DNA of 64,000 bases from Hippophae tibetana (Eukaryota; Streptophyta; Magnoliopsida; Rosales; Elaeagnaceae): NCBI GenBank assembly GCA_037013495.1, contig CM072805.1, positions 25,612,669 to 25,676,668 of the forward strand. Reading direction: 5' to 3'. Below, in pieces: positions 27,375-39,198 of the stretch. Every line of letters begins with the position of its first letter. Positions within the stretch are counted from its first letter, which is position 1. The notes beneath the pieces were generated by a model that made no database searches, had not been told where the DNA came from, and saw only the letters and a list, made by a program, of their open reading frames with translations. The position numbers and the translations under genes are program-made.

Positions 27375-27819
27375 GGATTAGCATTATGTCATTCCTGCAA
27401 GTGATCCCCCATCCAGGATTGGAAGAAGTGCTATATGAGGACTTCGAGATCAAATAGAATATGTTTCTTTCCATTCCTCGTGAGCCACTTATTTCTCCGA
27501 AACAAGAGATCAAAGTTCTTTTCTTCCTCTTTCCAAAAAAGTCGACGGCGTTACACCATTGGGATACTTCGAATAAACTAGAGTACATATAGGATACACC
27601 GGTGCTAAAACCTTTTCTCAAGATATCTTCCAAACTGTTGGGGTCGTTGCTCCGGATGTTGTTCCCCCGGCGTGAAACCAGTTGGTTCCGTAGTTTTAGA
27701 ATTCTGCTGATCCCAAGTACTCCATCTCCATCATTGCATATGGGAATATAGAAAGTAAAGAGGAAAAGGCATGACCAGAAGAATTGTGTGAAATAAGTGA
27801 ATTTATCTAGTTGAGGCAT
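27340..27819 (-). CDS. atp8: atp8 (orfB), mitochondrial ATP synthase subunit 8
   Basis: 159 codons without interruption, starting [20 protein letters not shown] and ending [15 protein letters not shown]. The N-terminal MPQLDKF motif and single membrane helix are the hallmark of ATP8; the plant protein has a long C-terminal extension ([20 protein letters not shown]), present here. Length is normal for plants. It is part of the Fo sector of ATP synthase in the inner membrane. The match to mitochondrial sequence stops at the start codon: within ten bases upstream the DNA becomes retrotransposon gag, so no native promoter or leader is present. It is therefore probably silent, though intact. A longer frame upstream of this ATG reads through gag-derived DNA and should be ignored. 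Confidence 0.95.
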   Translation of the reverse strand: MPQLDKFTYFTQFFWSCLFLFTFYIPICNDGDGVLGISRILKLRNQLVSRRGNNIRSNDPNSLEDILRKGFSTGVSYMYSSLFEVSQWCNAVDFFGKRKKRTLISCFGEISGSRGMERNIFYLISKSSYSTSSNPGWGITCRNDIMLIHVPHGQGSIVF

Positions 27820-27830
27820 TCTTGATTGAG
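27817..27830. other. NUMT / Copia gag junction
   Basis: On the left the sequence is the atp8 start codon (minus strand); on the right, from about 27826 on the plus strand, it encodes [12 protein letters not shown] of a Copia gag. The junction is therefore placed between 27820 and 27826. This is the right end of the mitochondrial insertion. Confidence 0.85.
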
Positions 27831-28085
27831 CTACAAAGTAGCTTACTTGTTCATGAACAATGCATAAATGGACATGATGTAGAAGAACAAGCGCTGAAGA
27901 TTGTTCATGACGACCAGTTTGAAGGACAGAGAAGAGGTCGTGCAAATTTCCGAGGACAGGGAAGAGGAAGAAGGGGGAGATCAATGGGCATATCAATTTT
28001 TGAAAAATCTTCGGTTAAATGCTATTATTGTCATGATTTTGGGCATTTTCAATATGAATGTCCAAAGAAACAACGTAATCAAATT
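27826..28085 (+). mobile_element. Copia gag C-terminal fragment (CCHC knuckle), inverted
   Basis: Plus-strand translation gives [11 protein letters not shown], an Arg/Gly-rich basic stretch ([17 protein letters not shown]) and the zinc knuckle CYYCHDFGHFQYEC (C-X2-C-X4-H-X4-C) followed by PKKQ. This is the nucleocapsid end of a Tork/Tnt1-type Copia gag. The rest of the same gag lies next to it on the opposite strand, so this 260-bp piece has been inverted. Confidence 0.88.
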
Positions 28086-28570
28086 TAGGGTTCATAGATC
28101 GCAAAATCTTTTCGATGACAGTAATATCTCCCATCTTTTCTCCATAGCATCGCATTTTGTTAGCAATGGTGAGAGTACGAGCGAAATACTCGTTTACGGA
28201 TTCACCCGCTTTCATGTTAAGAATTTCAAAATCATTCGAAGAGCTTAGAGCTAGGCACGTTTAACTCGTGTTGTGCCCTGATATTTCTGTTTGAGGGAAT
28301 CCCATATATCTTTAGTTGTATCTTTGTTCAAAATTATCTCTAGAATGGAGCGATCAATTGCCTGAAACAAGTAATTTTTTGCCTTTAGATCTTTCAATTG
28401 TTATCCTTCAAGAAGCACAACCCCATCTGTTGCTGCAGAGTTTCCAATTTCAATCAAACCCCTAATATTCTTTTGAGCGCAGAAAATTTTCCATGAGCAT
28501 GCTCTAGTGATCATAGTGTACATCGAAGCGTGAAATTACTAGTTGAACGAGGCTTCCTTTAGCTACCATT
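28086..28570 (-). mobile_element. Copia gag N-terminal portion (UBN2 region), decayed
   Basis: Minus-strand frames give SMLMENFLRSKE-like, NYLFQAIDRSILEIILNKD, DIWDSLKQKYQGTTRVK, the conserved MKAGESVNEYFARTLTIANK and KILRSMNPKFDYVV. These are typical of the gag domain of Copia elements, with frameshifts and stops between them. The reading stops at FDYVV and is followed by the inverted gag C-terminal piece. About 15 residues expected between the two pieces are missing. Confidence 0.85.
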
Positions 28571-28625
28571 TGACAGTTTACATGAAAGATCACAATGGCT
28601 TCAAGTGATGGTCAGATTCGCAAGC

Positions 28626-28637
28626 TTTGATACCAAA
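28626..28637 (-). promoter_or_regulatory. Copia primer-binding site
   Basis: Minus-strand TTTGGTATCAAAGC directly follows the LTR end CTCACA. It differs by one base from the usual TGGTATCAGAGC complementary to initiator methionine tRNA. Confidence 0.7.
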
Positions 28638-28873
28638 TGTGAGATCTATTTTGGAGAATGATTAAAACTATTATTTGATGAAAGCTCAATCAGATTTTAT
28701 AAACTTACAAACATGAAGAAAACAAGAAAACAACCCACCTTCACCACTCTTATCATCGTGGTGAAGCCAAGGAACATAATGGAAAAGCATTTAACTAATT
28801 CCCTAAACAATAGGAATGACTAAATCAACATAAATAAATGGAGACTAATTCTAAGTTTAATAGGGTTGTAACA
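28638..28873 (-). mobile_element. Copia 5' LTR
   Basis: Read on the minus strand it begins TGTTACAACCC and ends AGATCTCACA, giving TG...CA ends and 236 bp. A TATAAA-like box (GTTTATAAAATC) lies in the middle. The PBS and gag follow in order. No second LTR is found in this window, so target duplication cannot be tested. Confidence 0.75.
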
Positions 28874-29601
28874 ATTATTGTTACATGTGTGTAAACGTAC
28901 GTCGGGTAGATTTAATTTAAAAATTAGAGAAGAGGGTTATTGAATTTGACTCAATAGCCACACAATGAAACACAAATTTTTAACTTGATTACAAGTATCA
29001 TTATGAACTATGGTTTTATTGATAAGATATTTTCTATCATTTTTTATCATGCAAGTGACAACTTAAATATTTTCAACATATTAAAACTTTATATTCGTCC
29101 ACTCATGGTAATCCTAATTTGTTTATGTGTCACATAATCAACTTATATGTACAAAGATAAAATGTAGATTAGGCAGTTCCAACCAAGCAATAAATCTTTT
29201 ACCAAAACTCTTCTAGCCAAGAAATACGAGTAAAAATTGCATCTTTTATGACTTGAACCAATGCCTGAGCACCCTATAAGAAAATTGGACACCCCGTATG
29301 TATAAAACATCTGTAGATAGGTGGATTTTTAAGCAAAATGACAAATAAAGACATTGTGGTTGCGTTTTGTGGATCGAAATTGACTATGTATTCTTGTTAC
29401 AAGGATTACGAGGGAACATATATATACTCTAGTCTCTAGGCCAAGAGAATGCATCCAATCAGCGAGATGGAGGGTAAAAAAGAGAGAGGAAAGATCTTAC
29501 ACTATTGTTGGGTGTTAGTAGGTTTGGGTGGTATCTTCAGTGACTTCTCTTATCTTGGATAATACTTTAAAAGAGTTCTTCTTTATTGATGTACTAGTAC
29601 A

Positions 29602-29660
29602 ATTCATTTTTATTAAAGAGGGGAAGAAGTATTCATTTTTATTAAAGAGGGGGAAGAAGT
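29602..29660 (+). repeat. tandem duplication, 29/30-bp unit
   Basis: Units 29602-29630 and 29631-29660 both read attcatttttattaaagagg then ggaagaagt, differing by one G. A recent replication slippage or filler duplication. Confidence 0.9.
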
Positions 29661-30337
29661 GGATGCAAACTTATCACGTTAAATCATTATAAATCTTAAT
29701 GTATTTATATATTAATTTACTCTTATCTATTAACTTTTCCAGTGCTACAAATATTATACATTGTCACATCGTTGTTGGGTTTAATAGATAGTAAGATTTA
29801 AGCAAGTTAATTATTAAAATGTAATTAGAAGTGTAGGAAAGAAAGAAAAAAAAAAAAGGAGTTAAATTCCTTCTAACTTATACTACATAGTGGGAACTCA
29901 TAAGAAGTTAAAGCTTTCTTTTCGCAAATAATTCAAAGCTGTATTCTGTATCGAAAACAAAAAATTAATTTTAAAAATAATTAACATGTTTTGTCATAAT
30001 TTTTTTATTATGATTTTTAAGATTATATAAATTTAAAAACAAAATATTGAAAATATCTAATCCGTGTTTTTTCATTTTTTTTTAAATATGGAAAATACGA
30101 GAAAAAAATACTGAAAACAAATTCTCCTAAAAATAGGAACAACGCTTATATTCTGACATATTAGGTTCGCTTTAATTAGTTAATTTTTGAACATTTTTTA
30201 TATATATAAGTTTTAAATAGAATAGCACAATTTAAAAATATACTTTTCAATTTTTTTTAAAAATATTTAAAATAAAATAGATATTTAATATATTTTATTG
30301 TGAGAATAACAAAAAATAATATAAAAATATTATTAAT

Positions 30338-30511
30338 CATTTTAATTTTTAATTTGAAATCATTTTAATTATCTTCAATTTTATCCTATTTTTTATTTTT
30401 AAATAATTATAATAAAAATTATTGTGATAATATTTTAATTTTTAATTTGAAATCACTTTAATAATCTTCAATTTTATCCTTATTTTTTTATTTTTTTATT
30501 TAAATAATTAC
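30338..30511 (+). repeat. tandem duplication of about 80 bp
   Basis: About 30338-30417 and 30431-30511 share ttttaatttttaatttgaaa, 'atcttcaattttatcc' and 'aaataattacaat'-like words in the same order. The copies have diverged slightly. Confidence 0.75.
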
Positions 30512-33264
30512 AATACTTATATATATATATATAAGGATGAGGATTTAATTCATACTATCTTATTAAAATATTAATTTAATATTTTATTTATTGTTAATCA
30601 TAGTGTACATAATTAAATAGGTTTAGTTTGTAACAAAAAAGATTAAATATTACAATTATAATAAACTAAAATATAGTACCAATTATCAAAATATATACCA
30701 TTTTAAAGGACATGGTATGTTATAAAAAAATATTATTATATTAATTTGTATAATTTTGATAATTTATTAATTTTGAATATTATTTTATATTTTTAATTCA
30801 TTGATAAATACTTAAAATTATGGTAAAAAGTTATTGGAGAAAAAAAATAGTATAATGTAAAATTTTAAATAAAAATAATTCATACTAAAAATAATTTCTA
30901 AGAACAAGTTAGCCAAATATTATTAAAAAAAATATGTTTTTATGTATTTTGTTCTTTATAATAGGTTTTTAAAATAATGATCATATAACTTGTTTTTTAA
31001 AATTGTAAAACATTATTTTTTAGTGATGATTTAAAAAAAATTAAGAATAATTTTTAAGTTAACCATCAAACAAACCTTAATTGTTTTTTTTTTTCACATT
31101 CATCTCTCTTAATTTTAAACCATAAATTTATATATTACACCAAACATTATTAATCTAAAAAGATATTAAAAAAGAGAAACACTTTTCGACCGAACCCTTT
31201 TAATTAGCAAACTAGCTTTTACTTAGCGTATCAAACTTGACCAAAACGATATTTCTTTTTTGTGTTCTTAAACCATTTAGCTGAAACCAATCCAAGTGGG
31301 GTTGCTTTTCAAAGGCATAAAAATCCTGAGTTGTCTTGTCCCTTTGAAAGTGTTATTGAATGTAGCTGTATATATAGATATTTTAAATTTAAAACATAAA
31401 TTTAATTATGTGATGTAATCACATTTGTTATATATACATATATTTACTACATTAAAAATATATATTATTTTAAGAGTTAAAAATAAAATTAATTTAATAA
31501 ACTAAATCATATAAAAATATAAAGCATATTTTAAACTGTAATTTCGGGCAAATGTTTTTATTCATCTCAAAATAAAATGCTTTCATAACTCACCTAACAT
31601 GACATTAGAGGAATATAAAAGAAGTTGTGCATTGGGTATCCTCTTAATAAAATAAAATTTGAGCAAACATTTTAGTTTCAACATTGGCACATAGAGTCAT
31701 ATGTTTCCACATCATGATCATGAGTACTAGATTTAAGTTTGTTTTAATTAAATGATATGATTTTTTATGGATTTCATTTTTAACGTCTCATAAAAAAATA
31801 TTTATTATTTTTATAACGTAAATAAATATATATTTTAACGTTATAAGAAAATAAAAATAATTTTTTTATTAAAAAAAATTAAAAATAAAACCAATTGAAT
31901 AACCGAGTCATTTATAGTACATATCGTTTAAATTTTTAGTCACTTTCTCCCTATATTATTTAATAGTATTATAATGCATTATGTTATTATATACATTAAG
32001 TTATGTTATATTTCTAATTTGATATAAAATTAAAAGGAGGAGATGATAAAATAATTATAAGACTATTACTAACTAAAAAAATAATTAAATTATAATATGT
32101 GAATTAAATGTATATATCAATTAATGATAAAAAATATTTTACTTACCCAAATTATGGAAAAAAACAAGTACTTTAATTTGTAAATATCAGTGTATAAAAA
32201 AAATATCATGTATTATTTAAGAAATATATTAGTATAGTATTTATAAATAGTATGATGAAATAAAATAAAATAAAGAATATGATAAAACTAAAAGTATAAT
32301 AAAATACAAAGTGGAGGTTAAACTCATCTTTTTGAATTAGATAATTCAAGTTATTTATATACTATATAAAATTTATATGATATTAGAGCTTAATTGGATC
32401 AATAAATGTATAAAAAGAAACTCTAACATACATTTTAAATAAAGAAGATAAAAGTAGGAGATTGAAATAAAATAGAAGAAAGATAAAGATAGAAATAAAA
32501 GTAGGATAAATTACAAAATATATTAGAGTATAAAATGAATGTAAAATATTAATATAAGATTTATAAATAAATATGAATATTATTGTTTTAGAATTAAAGT
32601 TTAAAGATAACATATTTTTTAATCAAATTTTTCAATAAATTGATATTTTTGGACTAACGGATGCATTGTTAAAATAAAACTAAGTGACTATTGGGATCAT
32701 TTTTCTTCTATATAAGAGTCACTATTTATCATTGAGTTCTTTTTATTTTAGTTGGATTCGGCTGCTTTGTGTGTGGATGATCCCTAGAATCCTTATTTGT
32801 AGGGATGGAAATAGCCCTTTTCTTGTTGATCCTCTAAATAATCAAGGTTTGGTTTGTGTTTTATGTAATATGATTTGTAACTTTACTATCATAAATTTAA
32901 GATTGGATATAATAAATCTAATATTTTTTTATTTAATAAAAATAAACTTTAATATCATGTTTTTCAAATTCCAATTTAACCACTCATATATGCTATTTCT
33001 CTCCATAGTTGAGTTGACACACGTGAAAGTAAAAATTCGAGTGAGAGTTAATTTATGGTTTATTCTCTATATTGATTGATATATAATACTTCGATCATAT
33101 CTCGTGTGCAATCAGATAAGCTATTTATCTCAATGGAGTTTTTTTATTAATTTTTTTCTTTTACCAATTTGGCTACAAGATTCATATGTTTTGACATTTC
33201 AATTTATATGAAATTATTCGGTCAACAAGCTTGACTAGAGATCAATCGGGAAGATTGAGGCTTC

Positions 33265-33400
33265 ACCTAAGGTAGGTCATTTTTTCTGGTGCTTTGCCTG
33301 TTAGACACTCTTCTAAAAGGCATGGGATCGTAGATGACATTTCTAGTCCTCTTTGTAGTGCTTATTTTGAAAGTACCTCTCATTTGTTGACAAGTCATAA
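33265..33400 (+). mobile_element. possible LINE reverse-transcriptase zinc-binding (zf-RVT) relic
   Basis: One frame gives PKVGHFFWCFAC, then with stops SPLCSAYFESTSHLL. The spacing recalls the FxWxx...CPxC...E...HL pattern found after LINE reverse transcriptases in plants. Heavily decayed and short. Confidence 0.3.
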
Positions 33401-33856
33401 GATTTAAATGATAAAAATGCATTCATGTATTTTAGTTTAAATAATTTCATTATTTTATAACAATTTAATCATTTTATTACGATAGAGTAAATATAAAAAG
33501 ACAATTGATCAATTTTTATTTTTTTATTTTTTAATCATTTTTATATTCATTGTTATTTATATTAAAGAAATTTAAATAATTGATATGTCATTAATAGTTA
33601 AAAAATATGAGTAAAAAAATAAAAATGAAATGAAAGATATGATCACTTATCTTTATGTTGTTATTTTTTTAATAAAATGACTAAAATAGTAAAAAAAATG
33701 ATAAATAGATTAAAATTCTTTAATTGAAGTAATTAAGATGCTCGTGTATCATCCACCTAATTAAACAATACAACTATTCAATATGTTTTTTTTAAATACC
33801 TATATTATTCACATATCATTAACTCAAATAATATGGTAGTAACTTTTATTCAATCA

Positions 33857-34334
33857 TGTCATAAAATTTGGATCAAATTATATAATCACAAATTTTCTCT
33901 CTCAATATCCTTCTTAGTAGAATATTAAAGAATAAAGAAATAGAAAATATACAACACAATAATTATAGTAGAAACTTTAAATTGGAGAAAAAATCACTTT
34001 CGTTGTCAAAAGACAACTAGAGAAAAAATTCACTACGTGAAAAATTATTACAACCACTCCTAGTAATTTTCTCACATACCCAAAAGACAAAAGCAATTAC
34101 AAGCCCAAGAGAATTTTTCTCAAAAACTTTTCATATAATTTTTTCTCTATTTTGGGATGATTAACAATGAAGAAATGAAGTCATATTTATAACTTTCAAG
34201 TTCTCATTTCATATACCAAACATTTCTTTATATACCAAAATTAGGCTATCTAATTTTCTCATTCTTTATTCAAATAAGGTTAAACACTTCCTATTTTGAC
34301 TAACAAACCTAATATTTTTTAATCAATCATAACA
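33857..34334 (-). mobile_element. 3' LTR of the short Copia derivative
   Basis: On the minus strand it starts TGTTATGATTG right after the purine tract. Shares long stretches with 35405-35955, for example 'gatgattaacaatgaagaa' and 'aattaggctatctaattttc'. About 55 bp shorter than the other LTR because of an indel near the outer third. Confidence 0.82.
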
Positions 34335-34789
34335 ATCTCCATCTTGATTAAAAATAAACATAGTTACCACTACAACACTGTCTACTCCAATAGTTATAAT
34401 TCTCTACACTGAGAATTTTTATACTCCACCATAAAGATTACACCCACTTAGAATTAATCATCAATTCTAAGAATTTTATATCGGCTCATGTCAAAAAACT
34501 TGATAAAATTTATGGTGCAACTCTCACACTTGGACACACCTTGCATCTATATCAAGCCAATGTCTATGTGCAAACTTGTGAACCTGCTAGACCTCTTTCA
34601 TGGAAATATTTGGAGATTAGCAACATGTCATAAGGATGCACATGCTCTTTTCAAATAGCATCACCATAGTCTTCGAAAACAGACATACTATTAGCATCAC
34701 CGTCGATATTTGAGCTTTATGAAATTCTTTTTCTTTCGGTTATCAGCTAGTAATGTTGAGTTTTCAGGCGAAACATTATTTCCACTACT

Positions 34790-35400
34790 CACTCTTTTTT
34801 CTTTAGAAAACAGCTTGCTGGTAATCTCTGAAAAAATTATTTTATCCTTTCCATGAATCAAGATAGGTTTTATGTGTTCATAAGAAGATAGAAGAGACTA
34901 GATGAGCCTTAAAGCTATATCTTCATCATCAAGTTTAACTCCAATGGTTTCTAATTCAGTGATAATACCATTGAGAAGACTGAGATAGTTAGACATAATA
35001 GTTCCTTCATTCATATGCAAAGTATGAAATGCTTCTTCAGATACACCCAATTTGAGACGTTTTTTGCCTGATACAATTCTTCAAGCTTTTCCCAAAGTTC
35101 TTTGGCCATAGATATTCCATGCACATTTGCAAGAATATTTTTGGCCAAAAAAAGATGAATTGCACTTGTAGCTCTTAGATCAAGATATTCTCAATCTCTA
35201 TCACTTATGTCGGTTTTACCTGACTTAGTACTGGTAACAGAGGTTGGTTTCCCTTTTAACGTCTTGTGTAAACCGTATTGGATCAAAAAATCTTTGACTT
35301 GTACTTACCACAAGCCAAAATTGATTCTCCAATCAAATTTCTCAATGTCAATCTTGACTTTTGATATTTGTACTTCTTTTTTTGAAATTGGCTCTGATAC
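34790..35400 (-). pseudogene. Copia gag remnant
   Basis: Minus-strand frames read KIDIEKFDWRINFGLW, ATSAIHLFLAKNILANVHG, ISMAKELWEKLEELYQ, FHTLHMNEGTIMSNYLS and LETIGVKLDDEDIALRLI, in the order expected for a Tnt1-like Copia gag (DUF4219/UBN2 type). Frameshifts and stops break it. The zinc knuckle is not found. Confidence 0.82.
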
Positions 35401-35404
35401 TAGT

Positions 35405-35955
35405 TGTTAGAAAATTTGGACCAAATGGTATAATCATAAATTCCCTTTCTCAATATCATCCTTAGCAGAATATCAAATAACAAAGAAATAGAAAATACAC
35501 AATACAAGAATTATAGTGAAAACTCCAAATTGGAGAAAACCCCACTTTTGTTGTCCAAAGACAACCATAGAAAAAATTCATTGTGTAAAAATTGTTACAA
35601 CCACACTCTCAGTAATTTCTCACACATCCAAAAGACAAAAGCAATTACAAGCCCAAAAGAATTTTCCCACAAAATTCTCTCACTCAAAAAATTCTCATAC
35701 AAGTTTTTCTCTATTTAGGATGATTAACAATGAAGAAATGAAATCATATTTATAACCTTCAAGTTCCTATTTCATATGTTAAATATTTATTTATTCACCA
35801 AAATTAGGCTATCTAATTTTCTCATTCTTCATTCAAACACGATTAGGCACCTTCATCTTTAACAATATGGGAAGCCACCTTGCATGAATTTTCTTCTAAA
35901 TTAGACACCTCTTATTTTGACTAACAAACCCAATATTTTTTAATCAATCATAATA
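35405..35955 (-). mobile_element. 5' LTR of the short Copia derivative
   Basis: On the plus strand it starts TGTTAGAAAATTTGG; on the minus strand this is the LTR end, followed by ACTAGTATCAGAGCC. 551 bp, with about 55 bp absent from its partner. Outer end assigned where alignment with the other LTR stops. Confidence 0.78.
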
Positions 35956-38398
35956 AATTATAACTAAAAATACTAACATCTAGTATAGCCATTACAAAAG
36001 GAGAACCACCGCTAATTTCAAACTAACAAGAAGTTAAATTCCTAGTTAACAATGGATTTAAACTCTTCAAAATACTTTTCAATTTGAAGAATAAATGAAT
36101 TAGCAACAAAAGTAACTTAAACCTAAAACATTATACATGTACAAACGAGTTTCACGAAGATAATCTACATATGGCTGGCAATCAATTCATATCTATAGCT
36201 AGAGTACAATGGATTCTATTTGATTTTCTTTTCATCAACGTATGTGTTCGTGAAACCCCTATTTATTGTTTATTATATTATCATGTTTTATTAAGTAATA
36301 TTGTATGCAACAATTATATTTGTACATTTTGTATTATTTAGTTATTTTTATCATATTTTTATTATCGAATTATAAAATTATTTTATTCACATCACTTCGA
36401 TAATTTTTCTATCCATTAGCTCATTAAAAATAAAAAAATAAATATTCAAAAAATCTACAAAATTTATTGTTCATTGTCTTCCTCAACGGTTCTTCAATGC
36501 CAATTCCTAATTACACAATTATGATTAGTACCAAGAGCAAAACTTAATACTCAAAGGTCGTGTAAAGAGGAGTATTTAATTGCCTAGAAACGTTTTTGCC
36601 TTTATAGATAACAAACCCAAAAATGTTTAACCTATAAACGCGTGACCACCAACCACAATACAACTCACATGCTCATATTCACAAACCCATTTTCAATTTG
36701 GTTAGATACAACCCCAAATAAGATGCCATTGGAGAGTTATTTGTTAAAAAACTGTTGAGAAAGATGATGAACATTGAAATTTATAGATTTTTTATTTTAT
36801 TTTTAATGGCCCAGTGGATATAAAAATTGAAAAAAATGTATGAATAAAATAATTTTATTGATCGATGACAAAAATAAGATAAAAATTAATTTAATGATAT
36901 AAATATAATAATTCGATAATATATTTATAAATTCTCTGTATTGATTGTCCATGAAGATAGAACTAATTAATAAAAAATTGTTATACTTAAAAAGAAAAAA
37001 TAATAATTAAATCTTACACTAGTTATAAATTTGGATGAGAATGACTATGGATACGAGGGACCACAATTTAGGAGTAAATCAAGATTTATTTTTATCTTAA
37101 ATGGTTTATAACCTTCAATAATGTCTCCCGTCTTAACCTAGATCGTAAGTTGAAGAATAAATGTGTAAATTAAACTTTTAACCGTTAACCTAACAGAATA
37201 AAAAATTTATTTGAATTATTGTACACATTTGATTTTTTTAAAACAAAATACCTTTAATTTTTAGCATAATTATAATTTGTAAATTCGATTTAGCATAATG
37301 ATCATCTAAAAACTAATTTTTTTTCCAATACAGTAGATAAATTATTCAGTCATTTAATATGGTTTCACCTTTAAGTTACTCAGTAAAAAAAAATATTTTT
37401 ATTTTTATAGAACGTTAAAAAATATATGTTCATTTACGTTATAAGAAAAATAAATATATGTTTTTTTTTTCGAAATAAATTAAAATTAAACTTTATGTTA
37501 TACTATATAATTAATTTTTTTCATTTTTTGAACTGTGATAGACTTGAATAATTGGAGTTAAAAAAAGGAAAAAATATTTTAATTTTTGTATAATTTTTTT
37601 TTAATAATAATAAAATTATATTATATTGAAAAATTAGTATAGAATTTACGTATCAATTTTATTATAAATTTAGGACAAGTGCTATAAAAAAGTTTATCGA
37701 ATGGTAATATGTTTTAAACAGTACGCACAACCGAGCTAAGCATGACAAATTGAAAAATGGTGCGTACTGTCTAGGTCATCCCAAGTTAATTTAGGAAATG
37801 AAGTGACTTGTTAATATTAATTAGAAGTGATATTTAAAATGGAAAAAAATATTTAAAAAGTCATTTTATTTATATAATTTGATATATTTAAAATGTTAAA
37901 TATTGAATTAATTATAAAATTAATTATTAAAAAATAATTAATTAAAATATTTATATAGATTGATACATGCATTATATAAGTTATAATATTAAATTTGTTG
38001 AATTATTGGGCATCTATTTCATCACTAATTGCCTTTAATGGACAAATTTACGGTAATTTGGTCTAATTTTTTTTTTGTTGAATTTCTTTGATCCTTTATT
38101 TTTTTAATTTGATCAATTTCTTCTTATATATTCCCAAATTAAACTCTTTTAGTCCATATATTCTTTTTCCTAATTTGAACTATGTGTTAGAAATAATAAA
38201 TATAAAGCAATTTCATATTCTGACTTGTCTTCATATAAATAAGAGGTTCATTGGTGCAGCTCTAGCAAATTTACCAAGAGCGTTGATGGCTTTGTTTCCT
38301 CCATCATCTGTGCCGCTTCTTCAGTTCTCGCAAGAATTTCGAAGAAAAGGTGCAGGAGGAAAAGGAGACAAGTCTGATCACCATCTATAGAAGGATTG
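35956..38398. other. AT-rich nuclear intergenic DNA
   Basis: No gene or recognisable element over 2.4 kb. A 100-codon frame at 38088-38390 is AT-driven at its start and has a less AT-rich end (38,250-38,390: ALMALFPPSSVPLLQFSQEF) that I could not identify; it sits next to a plastid-type rRNA scrap. Confidence 0.55.
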
Positions 38399-38436
38399 AA
38401 GGAGGTGATCTAGTCGCACCTTTCAGTACGGCTACC
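38399..38436 (-). rRNA. 38-bp fragment of plastid-type 16S rRNA 3' end
   Basis: The plus strand reads AAGGAGGTGATCTAGTCGCA, then CCTTTCAGTACGGCTACC. This is the complement of the conserved 16S 3' end with the anti-Shine-Dalgarno core (CCTCCTT on the minus strand). Three C-to-T differences against the remembered plastid sequence. Too short to be functional; a nuclear insertion of organelle DNA. Confidence 0.7.
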
Positions 38437-39198
38437 GTTGCTTGGATTATCGTAGAATAAGTTTTTGATTGGATCTATGAAAAAATCGAAGGGGTTCCAA
38501 AGCTTGAAAGAGCTTGACGGATATCAGTAAATAGAAATTCATTAAAATTTAATCTTTGTTTTTTCCCATTTGCTTAAATAGAAGATCATAGGGTCCGAGA
38601 AGATTTTATTCGTTGGTATCAATTAATCATTATTTTTATGTATACATTTTTATCGTACCAAATTACATTGTCTTATAAATTGTTATTTTATAAATAATTT
38701 TAGGACAATGTCCTAAATTAATCCTGCATCGTTTAAAAATTTTAATATCAATTGATTCAATATTTTAATTTGATAAAATTATCAAATTATATAATTTTAC
38801 TCGACATTAATTTTATATAACATAAAAAGAAATATTTATAGTTTGTATTCCGTTGGTATTAACATTTACTTCAAATCAAAATTTGATATATAATTTTTTA
38901 GAATATTTAATTTAATCCATAATATTTTAAAATATTTAATTTGATGGCTAACCTTTTAAAAGTTAACAATTTAAATTCAATTTAATATAATATAATCCTA
39001 ACTTTTTCACATAAACAAAATTTGTTCCTTAAAACTAACTATTGATCCATAATTTTTTAAAATATTTAATTTAGTATCTAACATTTTAAAAAATTTCTTT
39101 TAAAAATTAAATATGTTTAAAAAAATTTAAATAAATATTTTTTTAAATAAAAGGTAACCGTTACAAAAAATTATCTTAAAACTAATTGAATAATATAA

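Larger units (their letters stand above)
28874..33856. other. AT-rich nuclear intergenic DNA
   Basis: About 5 kb, strongly AT-rich, without a supported gene. It holds two small tandem duplications (annotated), a TA microsatellite near 30,510-30,530 and a possible LINE trace at 33.27-33.40 kb. A 131-codon frame at 32684-33079 is hydrophobic, AT-driven and unrecognised. Confidence 0.6.
33857..35955 (-). mobile_element. short Copia derivative with two LTRs, gag only
   Basis: Two related terminal sequences (33857-34334 and 35405-35955) bracket about 1.07 kb that encodes only gag remnants on the minus strand. A PBS-like AGTATCAGAGCC follows the 5' LTR, and a purine tract (AAGATGGAGATTG) precedes the 3' LTR. 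Flanking 5-mers aatca (left) and aatta (right) are a plausible target duplication with one change. With no pol, it would need proteins from another element to move. About 2.1 kb overall. Confidence 0.82.

Noticed and set aside
27820-27996. A longer reading frame upstream of the atp8 ATG (total 218 codons)
   Set aside because: The added codons are the reverse complement of Copia gag, and the conserved protein starts MPQLDKF at 27819.
32684-33079. 131-codon plus-strand frame
   Set aside because: AT-driven hydrophobic composition without a recognisable domain; not supported as a gene.
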